Part shown: positions 22,125 through 33,881 of the stretch, piece by piece
How positions within the stretch are numbered: the first letter of the stretch is position 1
How the letters are laid out: each line of letters opens with the position of its first letter
Source: Stereum hirsutum FP-91666 SS1
Taxonomy: Eukaryota; Basidiomycota; Agaricomycetes; Russulales; Stereaceae
Length of the DNA stretch: 64,000 bases
Reading direction: 5' to 3'
Assembly (NCBI RefSeq): GCF_000264905.1
Contig: NW_006763137.1
Coordinates: 298,237-362,236, forward strand
Made by a program: the position numbers and the translations under genes
Notes under the pieces: generated by a model
The model's input: the letters and a program-made list of their open reading frames with translations, nothing else
What the model was told of the DNA's origin: nothing
Database searches by the model: none

Positions 22125-24610
22125 CTATTCGTGAGACCTCATCACCATATCAGCACACTTCTCCGCAATGGCGTAGATCAGTGCCTGAGGGTGCGTCGCC
22201 GGAGCACAAGGCAGAACACTGGCATCCGCAATCCTCAAATTCTCGATCCCATGTACCCGCAACTCATCATCCACGACCCCCGGCATCGGGTCATCTAAGG
22301 CCGCCATCCTACAAGTACTCGAATAATGGTACATCGTGTCCACTTTTTCCTTGATGTACTCGTCCAAAGTCGCATCGTCGAGGGAGTTGGGGACGCTGAC
22401 TTCACTGAGAGGATACCCGTCCGCACGTATTTGTCGGGCGAGCTCCGCTGACACGCGAAGGGCGGCACGTAGAGCGGACCAATCTTCGGGACAGGAGAGG
22501 TAATTCATGTCGCAGATCGGGTGGTCTTGAGGGTTGAGGGAGCGTAGGCGGATGTGCCCCTGAGATTTGGTTCTGAGAAGTCCGCAGTTAAGACCGAAGA
22601 ATCCTTTCGATTTGTCTGCGTCAGGACCTCTAGGATCAGCAATGGCGCACTAGATTCCAGAAGGGTCCGATCAGTGATTCAGCGTGAACGGTGATTAGAC
22701 ACGGGACTCCATACTCACAGTCATGACGGAAAAGTCAGGCAGGTTTTGAGGGTCAATTGGATCCCTTTGTTGGTCTGAAAGAGCAACGAGTTTGCCGTCC
22801 TTGCGGATACCAGAAGATACCCCGAAAATTTCCATCTCGACCAGTGTACACAAGAACCATCCGGTGCCGTGTCGAACGTACTTGTATAACTGATTAATCA
22901 GCGTCGTCGGGCGTATGATCATGGCCCATGCCGAGTCACCCAGAGGGCAATTGTAAGCGGTTGGAACGAAAAGATGGTCCTGCTGAGTGGCAAAAACAGA
23001 GGCTTGGGTTCAGGGTCAATGGGAGATAGCATGGGCGTCGAGATACCAGATGCTTTCCAACACCCGCTAAGTTTTGGACGACTTCGACACCCATATCTCG
23101 GAGATGATCATGAGGCCCAACGCCACTGTTAACAACCGTAAGTGCAAGGAAAACAACATTTAAGGCATAAATAAGGGTGAATTAGATGACCACGAACCTC
23201 AACAGCAGGACATGAGGTGTTTCCAATGTGCCACACGTCAGGATCACCTCCTGCTTAGCCTTGATTGTCCGAACACTACCTAGGCTATCTGCGGCATGTA
23301 TCTCAACAGATTCCGCACGCAAGTCATTGTCGTTTCGAGAAAACCCTAGCTTTCCTACTACCGCTCGGGTGCAGATGTGCAGGTTCTGAATTCGAGATTG
23401 GGCCACTTCCTTCGGTAGATAGGCGCGGAAGGCTGATTGACGCGTCCCATCGGCGCCAACGGTAAACTGCATCTTGTTAAATCCGACGCTTGGTTCAAGT
23501 GGAGAATGCATATCTAGAATGGGATCGAAGCCGATGGTCTCCGCAGCCTCAGCAGCCCTGGCAATATTAACATAAGAGCGTCAGACGAAATGAGCGCAAG
23601 GCCAAATAAAGGGTAACGCACTTCTGAGAAGACCCGTAATAGTAGCCGTCGTATGAGAAAACATTCAATGGGCCTAGTTCCCGCATGAGCATCGAGTTTA
23701 ACTTCGCGAGCAGGGCTAAACGGACGAGATACATACCATTCGAGCCATGCCACTCCTTCGGAACTGGACCCGTCCATCTTTCTGACTTTAAGAAATATGG
23801 CTTTAAATCCTGATAGCTCCAGCCCTCCCTTCCAGCCTGGTTCCATGCATTGAACTCGCCGGGTACCCCACACGTATACTGCCCACCGTTGATACGCGTG
23901 CTTCCACCCAGTCCCATTCCAGATACAAGCGAAAACGAGCGGCCAATCTCACGATGTGGCGCGCTGTCGAACACGGTGCTGTGCTTTCCATCCGACCAGT
24001 GATGGAGAGAGGGAAGAGGAGTGCGGTGTAGAATTCTGCGCAAATGCGATCAATAAGATCCGCGGGAATAAGACTAGATAGTGAATGCCATACTCACGAA
24101 TCACCAGTATCTCCTCTCTCAACAAGCAATACAGTGTACTTTCCACCTTCGCTCAGACGACGAGCGAGAACGCATCCTGCGGTACCACCTACAGTGAAAG
24201 GTGCAGAATATGAGCAAGAGAAACATCCTAAACCGACGACTGACCACACGTACCTCCTGCTATAATAAAGTCGTATTCCTGCTCCAATTGTCCAACGGAA
24301 CGCGTAGGATAAGAGCTGTCAAATGGCCACATATTCGGCGTCACTTGAGAGAGAATTCCAGGACGTTGGAGAGGAAGGAAAGCGTGGGAGCAATGCGAAC
24401 GATCGTGTATCCATCAAAATATGCCGCATCCCCGGGCAGTCCGGCCGAACTTTTAAAATACCTGCCCATCAATCTGCGTCTAACCGCTTCACCGGCGCCT
24501 GCGACAACTCTGTCAGGATCTGAAGCTGCCGTGAACTGAGTCCAAGATGTTATGAGATGCATATAAGTTGTCAAGACATTCAGAACAGTGGCGAGTAATA
24601 TGTAAGCCAC
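22125..24610 (-). CDS. GMC oxidoreductase (aryl-alcohol/glucose oxidase type)
   Basis: FAD-dependent glucose-methanol-choline oxidoreductase; substrate unknown. Downstream exons (minus) 24254 end, 24188-24098, 24035-23737, 23673-23622, 23557-23198, 23125-23047, 22982-22719 and 22649-22125 all join in phase. Landmarks: the FAD loop YDFIIAGGGTAGCVLARRLS across intron 1, SGMGLGGSTRINGGQYTCG (GMC signature 1), GTLETPHVLLLSGVGP (signature 2 region), and the C-terminal catalytic pair YHYSSTCRM and ATHPQALIYAIAEKCADM. The N-terminus is unclear: a hydrophobic stretch MAYILLATVLNVLTTYMHL from 24610 looks like an anchor or signal, but its frame does not run into MWPFDSSYPTRS at 24332. Either an intron joins them (an AG/GTATTT donor with a GACAG acceptor fits the phase) or translation starts at 24332. 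Confidence 0.88.
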
Positions 24611-24770
24611 AAAAGAGTCACATACCGGAGATTGATTGTAAATACGAACCAGGTACGAACCTCAGCGTGCGTAAACTCGACAAATAGAGATGTTGAAATT
24701 TGGGCAAGCTGAAAGCTGAGACCGTATGCCTCATCGACACCGCGTCTGACGTCTCACGGCCCTCTTCTCT

Positions 24771-26709
24771 CTAATCGTACGTCTGCTTTCCTTTGCCTTT
24801 ACTTTTCTCATTCTCTCTCTTCTTTCTCTCTTCCCACTCCTTCTTTACCAAACCCACACTGATCATCTTCAACCCCCACTTGTCAGCAAATGCTCTGCAG
24901 TCCTCCTTCGTCATCAAGCCTCCCTTCTTATTCCTCTCCCTCTTCATTTCCCTCTCTGCCCTCACTTCCTCGTCTTCCTGGCTCTGATCTCCCTCCTTTC
25001 TCTCAAAGGTCTTGTCATCTTCGTTACCGTGCACCAAGGTAGCCATGAGCGCCGCAGCCTCATGACCCGTCATATCGCAGAGAGTGACCGAGGCTGAAGC
25101 GAAGGAATGTGAAGGGTGTGGTGGTGGTGGAGCGGGTGACCGTTTGGACTTAGGAGGTCGACGACGGTTCTTTTCAGTCGAAGAGGAAGCGGAGATAGGA
25201 CGAGCGAGAACGGGGATGAGGTGACCAGGGCGAATGAAGTCTGTTGGTTCAGTGTCGGGACTGGCGAGTGCACGTGCGGTAAGGGCTCGGTCGCGAGCTG
25301 AAATGCCAGTCGTCGTGCCTAATCATGGTCGCAGTTGATGCATCAGCAAGCGACAGGTATTTCATGAGGTAAATGTGGAGGAGAATATTGAGACTGTATA
25401 CCACTCACCATGCTTATAGTCAACACCGACGGCGTACTCAGGCTCGCCTTCATTTTTCTTCTTCTCTGGCGTTCGCACCTTTCCTTTGCCTTTGCCCTTG
25501 CCGCGTCTGTCGATGTTCATAGCCGCATCCGACATCATCAATATTTCGAGGTCTTCGAGAGTCTCTTGAGGAACAGCGATGGTTACGAATCCGCTGTTTG
25601 AGTCACGAAGGATTGCGTGGTTGTGAATGGTGTTGGTTAACAGAAAGATACATTCATACCAAACGAACAACATGTGAGAAACAAGACAGGAATAAGATAA
25701 GGCGTAGAGAGGCAGGGTAGCCCTATGAATAAGCAGGACATCCCGAAACTGGGGCACACTTGGTGAAAGAGTTCCATGTTCGTGACACAGTGTCGCCGTA
25801 CTCAGTGATAACGAGCAACTTGATAGCGGGAGGATGAAGTATGGTCGTTCCAAAACTGATTTCTAATCAGCCTCCTTCTGTGGTCTCGTCGCAATCAGTG
25901 GTGTGTACGTGGTATATCAGCCATCGACCACCTTCCAAAGCCGCAGTGTAGAGCCAGCGCTGGAGATACAACCTACGTCATTTGACGAGGATACCAACAT
26001 AAACCCTCGGACCCTTCATGTCTTCCCTCACGTTTTGGAAGAATGCCGCCTTGCGCCTGGGTCTAGAGAGAGAAGAAAACAGATCTCACCTTGTCCATTT
26101 GATCATCCATGCAAGCTGCTCCGTCCACACTTCATCCGCCGAAACCACCAAGACACCCTCCACTGCTCCTGCTTCACTGTCCTCTATCGCTTCATCCTCA
26201 CTGACAAGAACCAACATCTGACCTCTTCCGAACGCCTCCAAGGCATCCCCAATATCATCGTAAGCAAATACTTCCCTCTTCGGTAGAAGCAACGGGTCGA
26301 CGTCGGGGAGTTTGGGACGGGAGCGTGGCGGTTGAGCTGCTCGTGCTTGGGCGACAGCTGCCGCGACTTGTTGTTGGACTTCTGGTGGTGGTGGGTTCTT
26401 CTTTTGTGAGAGTTTGATTACAATTCCAAGAGATAAATTGGTCTGACGAAGGAGTAAGAGATAATCCAGTCAGTACCACTCGTATTTCTGATATTGGAAA
26501 GAAGAACTGACGAGTGATGGCGCGCCGAGCGCTGTGAGCACACCGAACATGCTGATATCCCAGCAGTCGTCTAACCAGTAAGAGATTCGGAGTGTATCCT
26601 TATGTTGCTTCTTCAATTTCAACGGTATCACGGATAGACGGTGACGGTGAGACTGTCCTTCAGTAGAGAAGAGTATCCAGACGGTTCCTCGATGGTTCCA
26701 GCTGTTCAC
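24771..26709 (-). CDS. RIB3-like protein with degenerate active site
   Basis: Paralogue of RIB3. Exons (minus) 26709-26512, 26442-26090, 25593-25409 and 25318-24771, about 428 aa. Recognisable parts: [74 protein letters not shown] and [17 protein letters not shown]. The 496-nt intron 26089-25594 is at the same codon and phase as RIB3's 899-nt intron. The two catalytic blocks are lost: the [12 protein letters not shown] segment is replaced by an acidic, unalignable run ([17 protein letters not shown]), and the RRGHTEA segment by a Pro/Ser/Lys linker. A lysine-glycine insert (KGKGKGKV) sits in the domain. Synthase activity is therefore unlikely. The 66-residue first exon ([14 protein letters not shown]...) has no RIB3 counterpart and is less certain. 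No stops or frameshifts were seen, so a non-catalytic role is possible. Confidence 0.78.
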
Positions 26710-27269
26710 AAGAGTACTGATATTGTGCCCGGTAACGGATTACACTCTATTCGCAATAATTTCGGTATACTGTAGTGGATTAGAGAATAAAGAGAATAAA
26801 GAGACTCAAGTAAATGCAGAGGATGTGGTCGTCGAGAGGAATGAAGAGCCTGAGCAGTGACGACACTTGGCTGTGGGCCTGTGGCACCTCAGTATTCGCA
26901 CGCCGCCACAGGCCGCCACACGAGGGCCCGGGGGTTGCAGCGGTCGGGTTGTTATTTCAACTGAAATGTTTTCGCCTTCGGTTTCGCAACTAGTAACACA
27001 AAGGACCAGCATCCTATTGTTGGTACGGTCGCCATCGAACGTTCGCCTGGTTTCGTCGAAGTATCCGTCCGGCATGTATCAGGTATACGAAAGTAGGCAA
27101 ACCGCATTACAATGGAAATCACGCTATCCTGCCATCTCCAACAGCTTATGCAAGGCTTGTGCTCAAAATTGGTACATCGACGAGAAACAAGATTGAAATG
27201 AGTTTATTCCCGCACCTGTCGACAGCGACAGGGCATTGTATATTAAAAGACAGTCATAACCGCACCCCG
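26710..27269. other. Intergenic, no gene seen
   Basis: Lies between the RIB3-like start and the HAD-kinase stop. Contains only short frames without domains. Confidence 0.45.
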
Positions 27270-30206
27270 TCAAAGTAACTCCTCAACGGGCCTCTTCGTA
27301 TCCGGCACTGCATTCGGATCGACGACGAACCTGTATTCCGGAGGGAACAACGTTCCTTTGCTCGCCAACTCAGGCTTCACCCAGTCGAAACTCCCATCAT
27401 TCTCCCACCCGTTTGCCGCCAACTCATCTTCGAGCAGAGCGAGAAGGTAGCGATAATCGGGCTTCTGCTCGAACTCCAATCCATGGGCGTGGGCCATCCA
27501 CTTTTCAAGCGCGCGAGGGGACTGAGCGAGGAGATCCGAAAAGGCTGGGTACCCAGGTGTCTTCATAAGGCCCATTCTCTCAAGCTTGGCTTCGACGCTG
27601 GGAGCAGAGATGCCTTTCCAGGGCAGCTGTCCGTGCAGCAGCTCGAGGAGAGTGTGCCCGAGAACAACAATGTCATCGCGGCGACTGTTCTCTGTGGTCG
27701 CACATGAGTGTTCGTGATGAGATTTGACAGAGAAAGGGGAGAAAATTGATCATACCAAGGCCTTTGTGCGTCCAATGGCTACAGTATCTCCATGTTCCGT
27801 AGAGCTTACGCCCTGTGCGAAGAGGTATGTGTTTTCCGCTCATTGGATTGACATACATAGTGGCCAAGCCAAAGTCGAATGCGTAGATGCGGGATGCTTC
27901 CTCCGGAACGCCACCTACCGCAAAATTATGTGGCTTGATATCGCGTAGGATGACACCGCGCGAATGGGCGAATTCGACGAAGTGCAACTAATAGTAGTCA
28001 CACAATGAGTTTGAATGTAGCTCACGCGGATGACACTATATTGAAGATGGACGTACAATTGAGATACCGGCCATGAGCACAGACCGAAGAGACAACTTTC
28101 CCCGGCATGCACGGCGGAGATCGTCAAGATTCGGTCCAAGCCAGTCCATAACAAGAACGTCGGCGTTCCCCATCTTCCCGCTCCAGCGGACGGGAACAAC
28201 GTTTGGACAGCTCGAGAGTTGCTTGTATACCACCGCCTCGTAAGGTACAATACTCTTCACTGTCTCGTACGATATGGAGGCCTTCACCACGACATCTTCA
28301 CCTGTGAGCCAGTTAATGCAACGAGCGGTCACCACTGGGTTCCGATGCAACAAGAGAGCGAGTGAGTTGATGGCGTTCAAGACGGAGTGTGACTAAGAAG
28401 AAGACGAAAGGGAGGACTCACCAATATCACTATCTTTGTAAATCCGGAACAATTGATATATACCAGCCACCCTTAGATTTGGGACCGTGACTCCGCGGTC
28501 CGGAACACTGCGTCTCCAGAGCGCTGGAGCGGAGACAGTGGTCGCTAGATCCGTCAGGGATGTCACCATTGTCGACCTCGCTGTATACGTTCTCTTGAGC
28601 GCCTGCACTTCGAGTTCATCGGCCTCGGCGAGCAGCGCCGTCGCCATGCCCACGGCGGTGGCTGGCTCTAAGCTGCGCACGGACGACGAGGAGACGACAA
28701 GAATTTGATCGGGACTAAGAGGAGAGGGTCGAGCTGACGCGTAGTCCAAAACGCTCCGAAGTTGCTCCACACACGGTGCGAATAGACCTCGTGCATCGCC
28801 GGGTAGAGGGGACACCACGGGCAAACGAAGGTCATGTATGGCAGGCTCCAGGTATGCTTGAAATGTCGTAGCGTCCATGGCAGAATACCCGATAACATGG
28901 AAGCCCGAATGGAGGAGCTGCTGTACTGACTCGCGCACCGCGGATCTGAGTGGCGGACGAAGCACCGCCATCGCAAGAGCTTCCACTTTCAGATGGGGAC
29001 GCTTCATTTCTGTTGCAAAGATACGAAGAGCGCGCCTAACAACGTCCTGGTATGTGCCACCTCCCGCAGCATACTCGAGAGCCTCCAGCTCGCGAAGCCG
29101 CCGGATAGCCTTGTTCCTCTGGGGTGTATCAAGGCGAAATTCGGCGAGGGCAGCGATAACGGCAGCATGATGGTCCTGAGGACATGTCAGTGAGATTATA
29201 ATGCGGGTGGCGAGTGGTGATAACTTACGAAGAAAATACTGCACATATCAAGTACGATCATCTTGGGTGGGGATTTAGGGATAATAGTCTCGGCAGCATG
29301 CACGGGTACAAATGAATCAAATGGGGACGGGTCGTCATCTTCGTCGTCATCCTCGTTCGAAGACGGCTCCGTTATTGTCTTAGGAGGTTCCGATTCTTCG
29401 TCCATGGCAATTGTCATGCGGAACAGTACGGAGGAGTGCTCGTCGGGGAGAATGGGAACAATGCTGTCGTAGTTCCCCACTGGGAATTGCAGAACCCTAG
29501 TCTCGACGTGCGTGTTACGAAGCCTTTTGAGCCAAGTGACAGTTTTGGTGACTCCAAACCAGGAATAATCCTTGATGAGCTGGTCACAAAGCAGCAACTC
29601 GTTCCAGACGGTATCTGTCTGCGTGAAGGTGTCGGTAGATATAGGGGTTATCTCGAAAATGTAGCCTCTACGAGGTCTCGAAATCTCAGCTTGAGGCGGG
29701 CCGCTGAAGGATGACCACCCCGACTGAACTACGTCTGAGCCGCCAGAACGAGGCGGCGACATGACACGAGGCGGTCTCGCGTGGCGGAAGAATGAGATGA
29801 AACGTTCGATGCTAGCAGGATCGAGCTGATGAAAACTTTGGTCCATAGGACCTGAGGCGCGCATCTCGAATCGCTCCGATATCGCGGGGAACATGTGTAG
29901 GTAAAGAGGACCTTGAATTGGTAATGGGACATTGAGATGCAAGGGCGGCCTCTCATCGCCAGCGGTAAGCGGAATATAAAAGTCACGAAACGGAGGACGA
30001 GGCTTCTCTTGCGAGATGATGAAGAGTCCTTTGCCTCCATAAGGTGGGCTCGCCTCGTAAAAGCCCATGTCGGGCAGCCAATGGACACGAAGAGCAGCAA
30101 ACGGGCGCGTTTGGAATAGATCCGCGACTACGTTACCGTAGTAAGAAGTTCCAGCCATGGAGAGGTGAGGAAGAAGCCGGGCTTGGACGAAGGCGTGAGG
30201 GAACAT
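27270..30206 (-). CDS. Fusion: unknown N-terminal domain + HAD-like dehalogenase domain + CK1-like kinase
   Basis: Exons (minus) 30206-29229, 29175-28422, 28334-28057, 27987-27756 and 27691-27270, about 888 aa, all phases consistent. Residues 1-320: an unknown domain with an acidic linker. Residues about 320-570: HAD-like, with nucleophile motif IVLDMCS, then SGFHVIGYSAMD (motif II region), LSPDQILVVSSSS and EPATAVGMATALL (motif IV region). Residues about 575-888: a casein-kinase-I-like kinase with VVVK (lysine), VPYEAVVYKQL (helix-C Glu), LRDIKPHNF (HRD His replaced by Leu; D, K and N kept), DFGLA and SRRDDIVVLGHTLLELLHGQLPWKG. The glycine-rich loop is missing: FRIYKDSDIVVVTAR stands where GSGSFG is expected. 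ATP binding may be atypical. All three parts lie in one splice chain. Confidence 0.82.
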
Positions 30207-30257
30207 GGAGCTTAACGCGCGGGGACAATGCTGGACGCTGAACGCTGGAACGTAAGA

Positions 30258-30265
30258 TATTTATA
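30258..30265 (-). promoter_or_regulatory. TATA-like box of HAD-kinase gene
   Basis: TATAAATA on the minus strand, 52 bases before ATG 30206; this supports that start region. Confidence 0.4.
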
Positions 30266-31157
30266 CCATCTTCGGCAAATGCCTGCCTTCCCACAGTGGG
30301 CTGTCGCGGGAACACCCGTCGGAGATTGAAGCCAACCAAAGGATAGAGAAGGATAGGACTGGCCCTCTCCACAAGCATGATCAGACAATCTTCGTCTGAT
30401 ATACGAAAGGAAACATATCGGAGTTTAAGTTTACCGTTCCGTTTGTAGCTTGGTGGGCGAAAATCGATACGCATGCAGTGGATTTCTTCCTAATTTCTTC
30501 TCGACTTGTCTGGGACTTGCAATTGTTCAGGGCCAATGGTCGGCGAGGTGCGACTTTCACTGGGCGTACAATTCTCGAAGCAAGAGCAGGATGCAGGATG
30601 CAGGACGCGCTTGAACAGCGGCAATCACGCACAGGCACGAGCGCCGAAGCGCATCCTGCTCCTGCATCAAGAATCGACTCGGAGCACGCCCTGTTTCCGA
30701 TCCACAAGGCGCGGAAGCATGTATCCCCCTGAACAAGCGTTGGTATTCGAATCCGTTGTTCTTCTGTGCGGCTGTAGCAATGACGATCATCGCAACTAGT
30801 TGTTACACACCTTCGCGAGCTCAACAGACGAGCCTTCTCCAGCGTGCTGTCAAAGTCACGGAGTTCTCATTACATTCAGGCCAGCTTCTTCAATACGCAT
30901 TGATTCAGATGCATAGTTGTTGGGGATGGGAAGACTGGAGGTCATCCCCTAAATAGGAATCAGACTAATTATTATACTCTACAGAAGGAACGATCTTCTG
31001 ATTCTCGGATGCTTCGCCATCCGATTTCACATACGACAGTCACGCTGGCATTCATAGCTTGTTTCGGCTACAAAAGGTTATTGTTATCGCCTTGAGCCTG
31101 GGATTCAGGTCGCATCACATCACACGAGTTCATGTTGTCACTTCTTGCACAACGCGG

Positions 31158-31441
31158 TTTACAGCTGGTAAAGAAACTGTAGTCCAGCGCCATTCTGCAC
31201 TCACTCAGAGTCGTCATTGTGAAGTGGCGCGAGACGGAATAGATTTATATACTCTGCGTCCCCTTTTGGACGTCGTGATACTGTTTCGGTGGCATGCAGC
31301 TTTATGAATGCAGCTTTGGGAGGTTCACTCCACACTCTCACCGGCGTCAATCGACGTCAATCAGCCAAAACCCCACCTTGACGCGACAGCTCTGAGTGTG
31401 TGCGGAACAAAGCTGGACTACGGTTTCTTTACCAGCTGTAC
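31158..31441. repeat. Imperfect inverted repeat
   Basis: The left arm 31158-31220 and the right arm (about 31381-31441, inverted) share ACAGCTGGTAAAGAAAC, GTAGTCCAGC and CACTCAGAG in the same order, at about 80 percent identity by eye. Loop of roughly 160 bp. No target duplication found. Confidence 0.6.
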
Positions 31442-32479
31442 CACCATTCCGGATGCACAGTGACGGCCATGTGCCGATGCTTGTTCTTGCATCTGTGTTT
31501 GAAGTAACGATCTTTCGGCTCCTGAGAGGCGCTATCCGATGGCCCTGGACTCGGAGCTCGCTCACCAATTGTGCCACGTTTGCGTTGAGTCATCCGGACA
31601 AGACTCTAGGGATCCTTGTGATATATGTCGTACGATATTCTCAGTTCTCGTTTGACAAGACTAATGACGTTCTTTAGCTCGATGATCCGGATTTACTGCG
31701 GAGCATCAAGGGGCAGAGCTTCCTCTCCGGATTTGCTAGCGCTTTCTCGAGAGGTTGATAGGCCGTGCAAGAAGTCTTGAGGCACACGTGAGCAGAGAGA
31801 GATAATCATTATAATGATTGAGCAGGGATTGAGATACATTTAAGTGAGCACTGAATATGTATGTGGGTTTGGGCGAAAGCCCGCAGGGTTTTCCGATCCA
31901 TGGAAACGGTGACCTGCAGAAGAAACATCCGGGGTGAGCAGCGATTGGGCTGGGCGGTCTATCGAGGTGCGGCGGGTGGGACAGATCGTCGAAAGCAATC
32001 GCTGATCTATGGAGACATCTCTGTGGACAAAGTGAGGTCAATACCGAAGTCTACGGGTCCATGTTAGTGGATGCACCAGCTGAACAGTAATAAATTGGTA
32101 AAAACAGTAGATCTATCACCAATAATCAGGAGGTACCGAGACGGGTCCAGTTAGGGCCATTGCTCGCCACCAAGCTGAGATTCAGTCAGTGCAACTCAAA
32201 CGAAATCAAGGGAGAGGAGGGTGGGTGAGAATATTCAGAGACGACGCCGAGAAATCGCTGAGGCTGGCTAGGACGCGAGGTGGGGACGGCGGTGGTGGTC
32301 GCGGAAAGGAAAACTTTCCGGCTACCGCTCCCGCCGCATCCGGAGACAAACCTCTGTGACTCCACTCGTTCCTCCCTGCGTCACAGAGTCACAAAATATG
32401 TTACCGAGTGGTATGGTGGTTTACACACAAGCATCACATTCCTGTTTTTTGAAGCCTGGTAAGTCTGGATTGGGGTCTA

Positions 32480-33060
32480 GTCGAGTACATTCTCCGCCAA
32501 CACACGATAATCTCATCCAATAGATTAGATTCCATCTCATTCTCGTAGATTGGACTCGGCTGGACTCCGATCGCGTCGATTCGCGTCGAATCGAGTCCTT
32601 TCACATCCAATATAAGTAACTCTCGTTTTGTAGTTTATCGGACTTGAATGTAGTATAATGAAATAGAATGGACTGCATTCTATCCCATCGGCGTCCATTC
32701 TGCTTCGTTGGACTCTTTTATGAGGGTCCCTTTTTAAAACTTCATTAAATAAGAAAATAATGGACTGAACTCCGAAAAACAGAAGCTCGATAGAACGCGA
32801 TCACGCTCGGAAATTATATCTAGAGCTAGATATCAGCCCACGCACAGTTTTCGGGCGCGATGATGCGTCACGAACGCCCCGAGATCGCCGTCCTTTCGAG
32901 TCCGTTGGATTCTATTCGGATATACGCGAATAGATTGGAACAGATTCGCGTCGAACGGAGTCGAATCGCATCCGTTCGTGCCCGTTCGCGTAGATTCTGA
33001 TACAATCGAGTACGTTGGACTCCGATGAAGCCGAACAGAGTTTAATTGTCTCCGGATAAC
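32480..33060. repeat. Patch of degenerate short repeats
   Basis: Dense variants of ATTCGCGTCGAAT, GGACTCCGAT and CGAGTCC in both orientations, concentrated at 32520-32600 and 32890-33040. No frame and no clear unit length. Confidence 0.5.
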
Positions 33061-33785
33061 CTAACACTGTGATTAAAGTCCAGAAAAAACCTTCATACTT
33101 CCAACATATGGTTCCTGTGAGCCAATTTTCGCCAGAAACAACCAAGGTAAGGTGAGTTTATTATGAATCCTTGGGCTACTGTTGAATAAGGCGTTCTATC
33201 TTTGACCCTGATGAGCGTAGGGATGATTCGATGGTGATATTGCCTGAAAGCTCCAATAATAGGTATGGATTGAGTCGGACAACTACGCTAGTGCCTGACA
33301 TCGCTGACGTATCGACATTGTGACATTTTGCAGCGCTCTCAAGTCTCAGATTGTGAGCAACAAGAGTTCAATGCCGTACACCTTCAATGCAATATAGAAG
33401 TTATTGTTCTCTGTGGATCTTTTCATCAAGTACACTAGAAGTCTTGGGTGAGTGTTACAGAGTGTGGTCCGTGCAGCCGGAGAGGTTTCATGAGTACTGG
33501 CGCTACCAGAACACTATCAGTCGAGAAGTCCTCTTCTCTTCTTGATGAATGAGTATTGCTGTACTATGCCAGCATATCCTTCCATTCCCAGTGGCCTGGC
33601 TATCCGGTGTTATGGGGTGGTCCTGTTGTGTAGAAGTCGAATTCTCTCACACGCCACCGACTCGTTCTCTCAAACTCAGGAGATATCTGTCGAACCTGTG
33701 TATAGACCCACTCAGACGGAGTCTCATTCATCACTTCCAGAAAGGGCGCTGCGAAAGGTCTCATACTCCCACGACTCTGTGAGGA

Positions 33786-33792
33786 TATAAAT
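33786..33792 (+). promoter_or_regulatory. TATA-like box
   Basis: TATAAAT, 90 bases before ATG 33882 and followed by a CT-rich leader; typical fungal promoter spacing. Confidence 0.4.
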
Positions 33793-33881
33793 GCAAGCCT
33801 TCAGTAAGCTCCCTCATCATCATCTACCCGAAATCCAGCGTACTTCTCCGTCTCTACACGCTACGTGCTCCTCCTCCCAGC

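Larger units (their letters stand above)
30207..33881. other. Long gene-free interval with repeats
   Basis: No gene is supported in 3.7 kb. It contains the promoter of the HAD-kinase gene, an imperfect inverted repeat at 31158-31441 and a patch of degenerate short repeats at 32480-33060, both listed separately. Frames on both strands are short, and some contain microrepeats (for example GCAGGATGCAGGATGCAGG near 30590). Confidence 0.5.

Noticed and set aside
30381..30824. Cys/Arg-rich minus-strand frame of 147 codons
   Set aside because: Created by a GCAGGAT microrepeat; no recognisable Cys spacing and no gene context.
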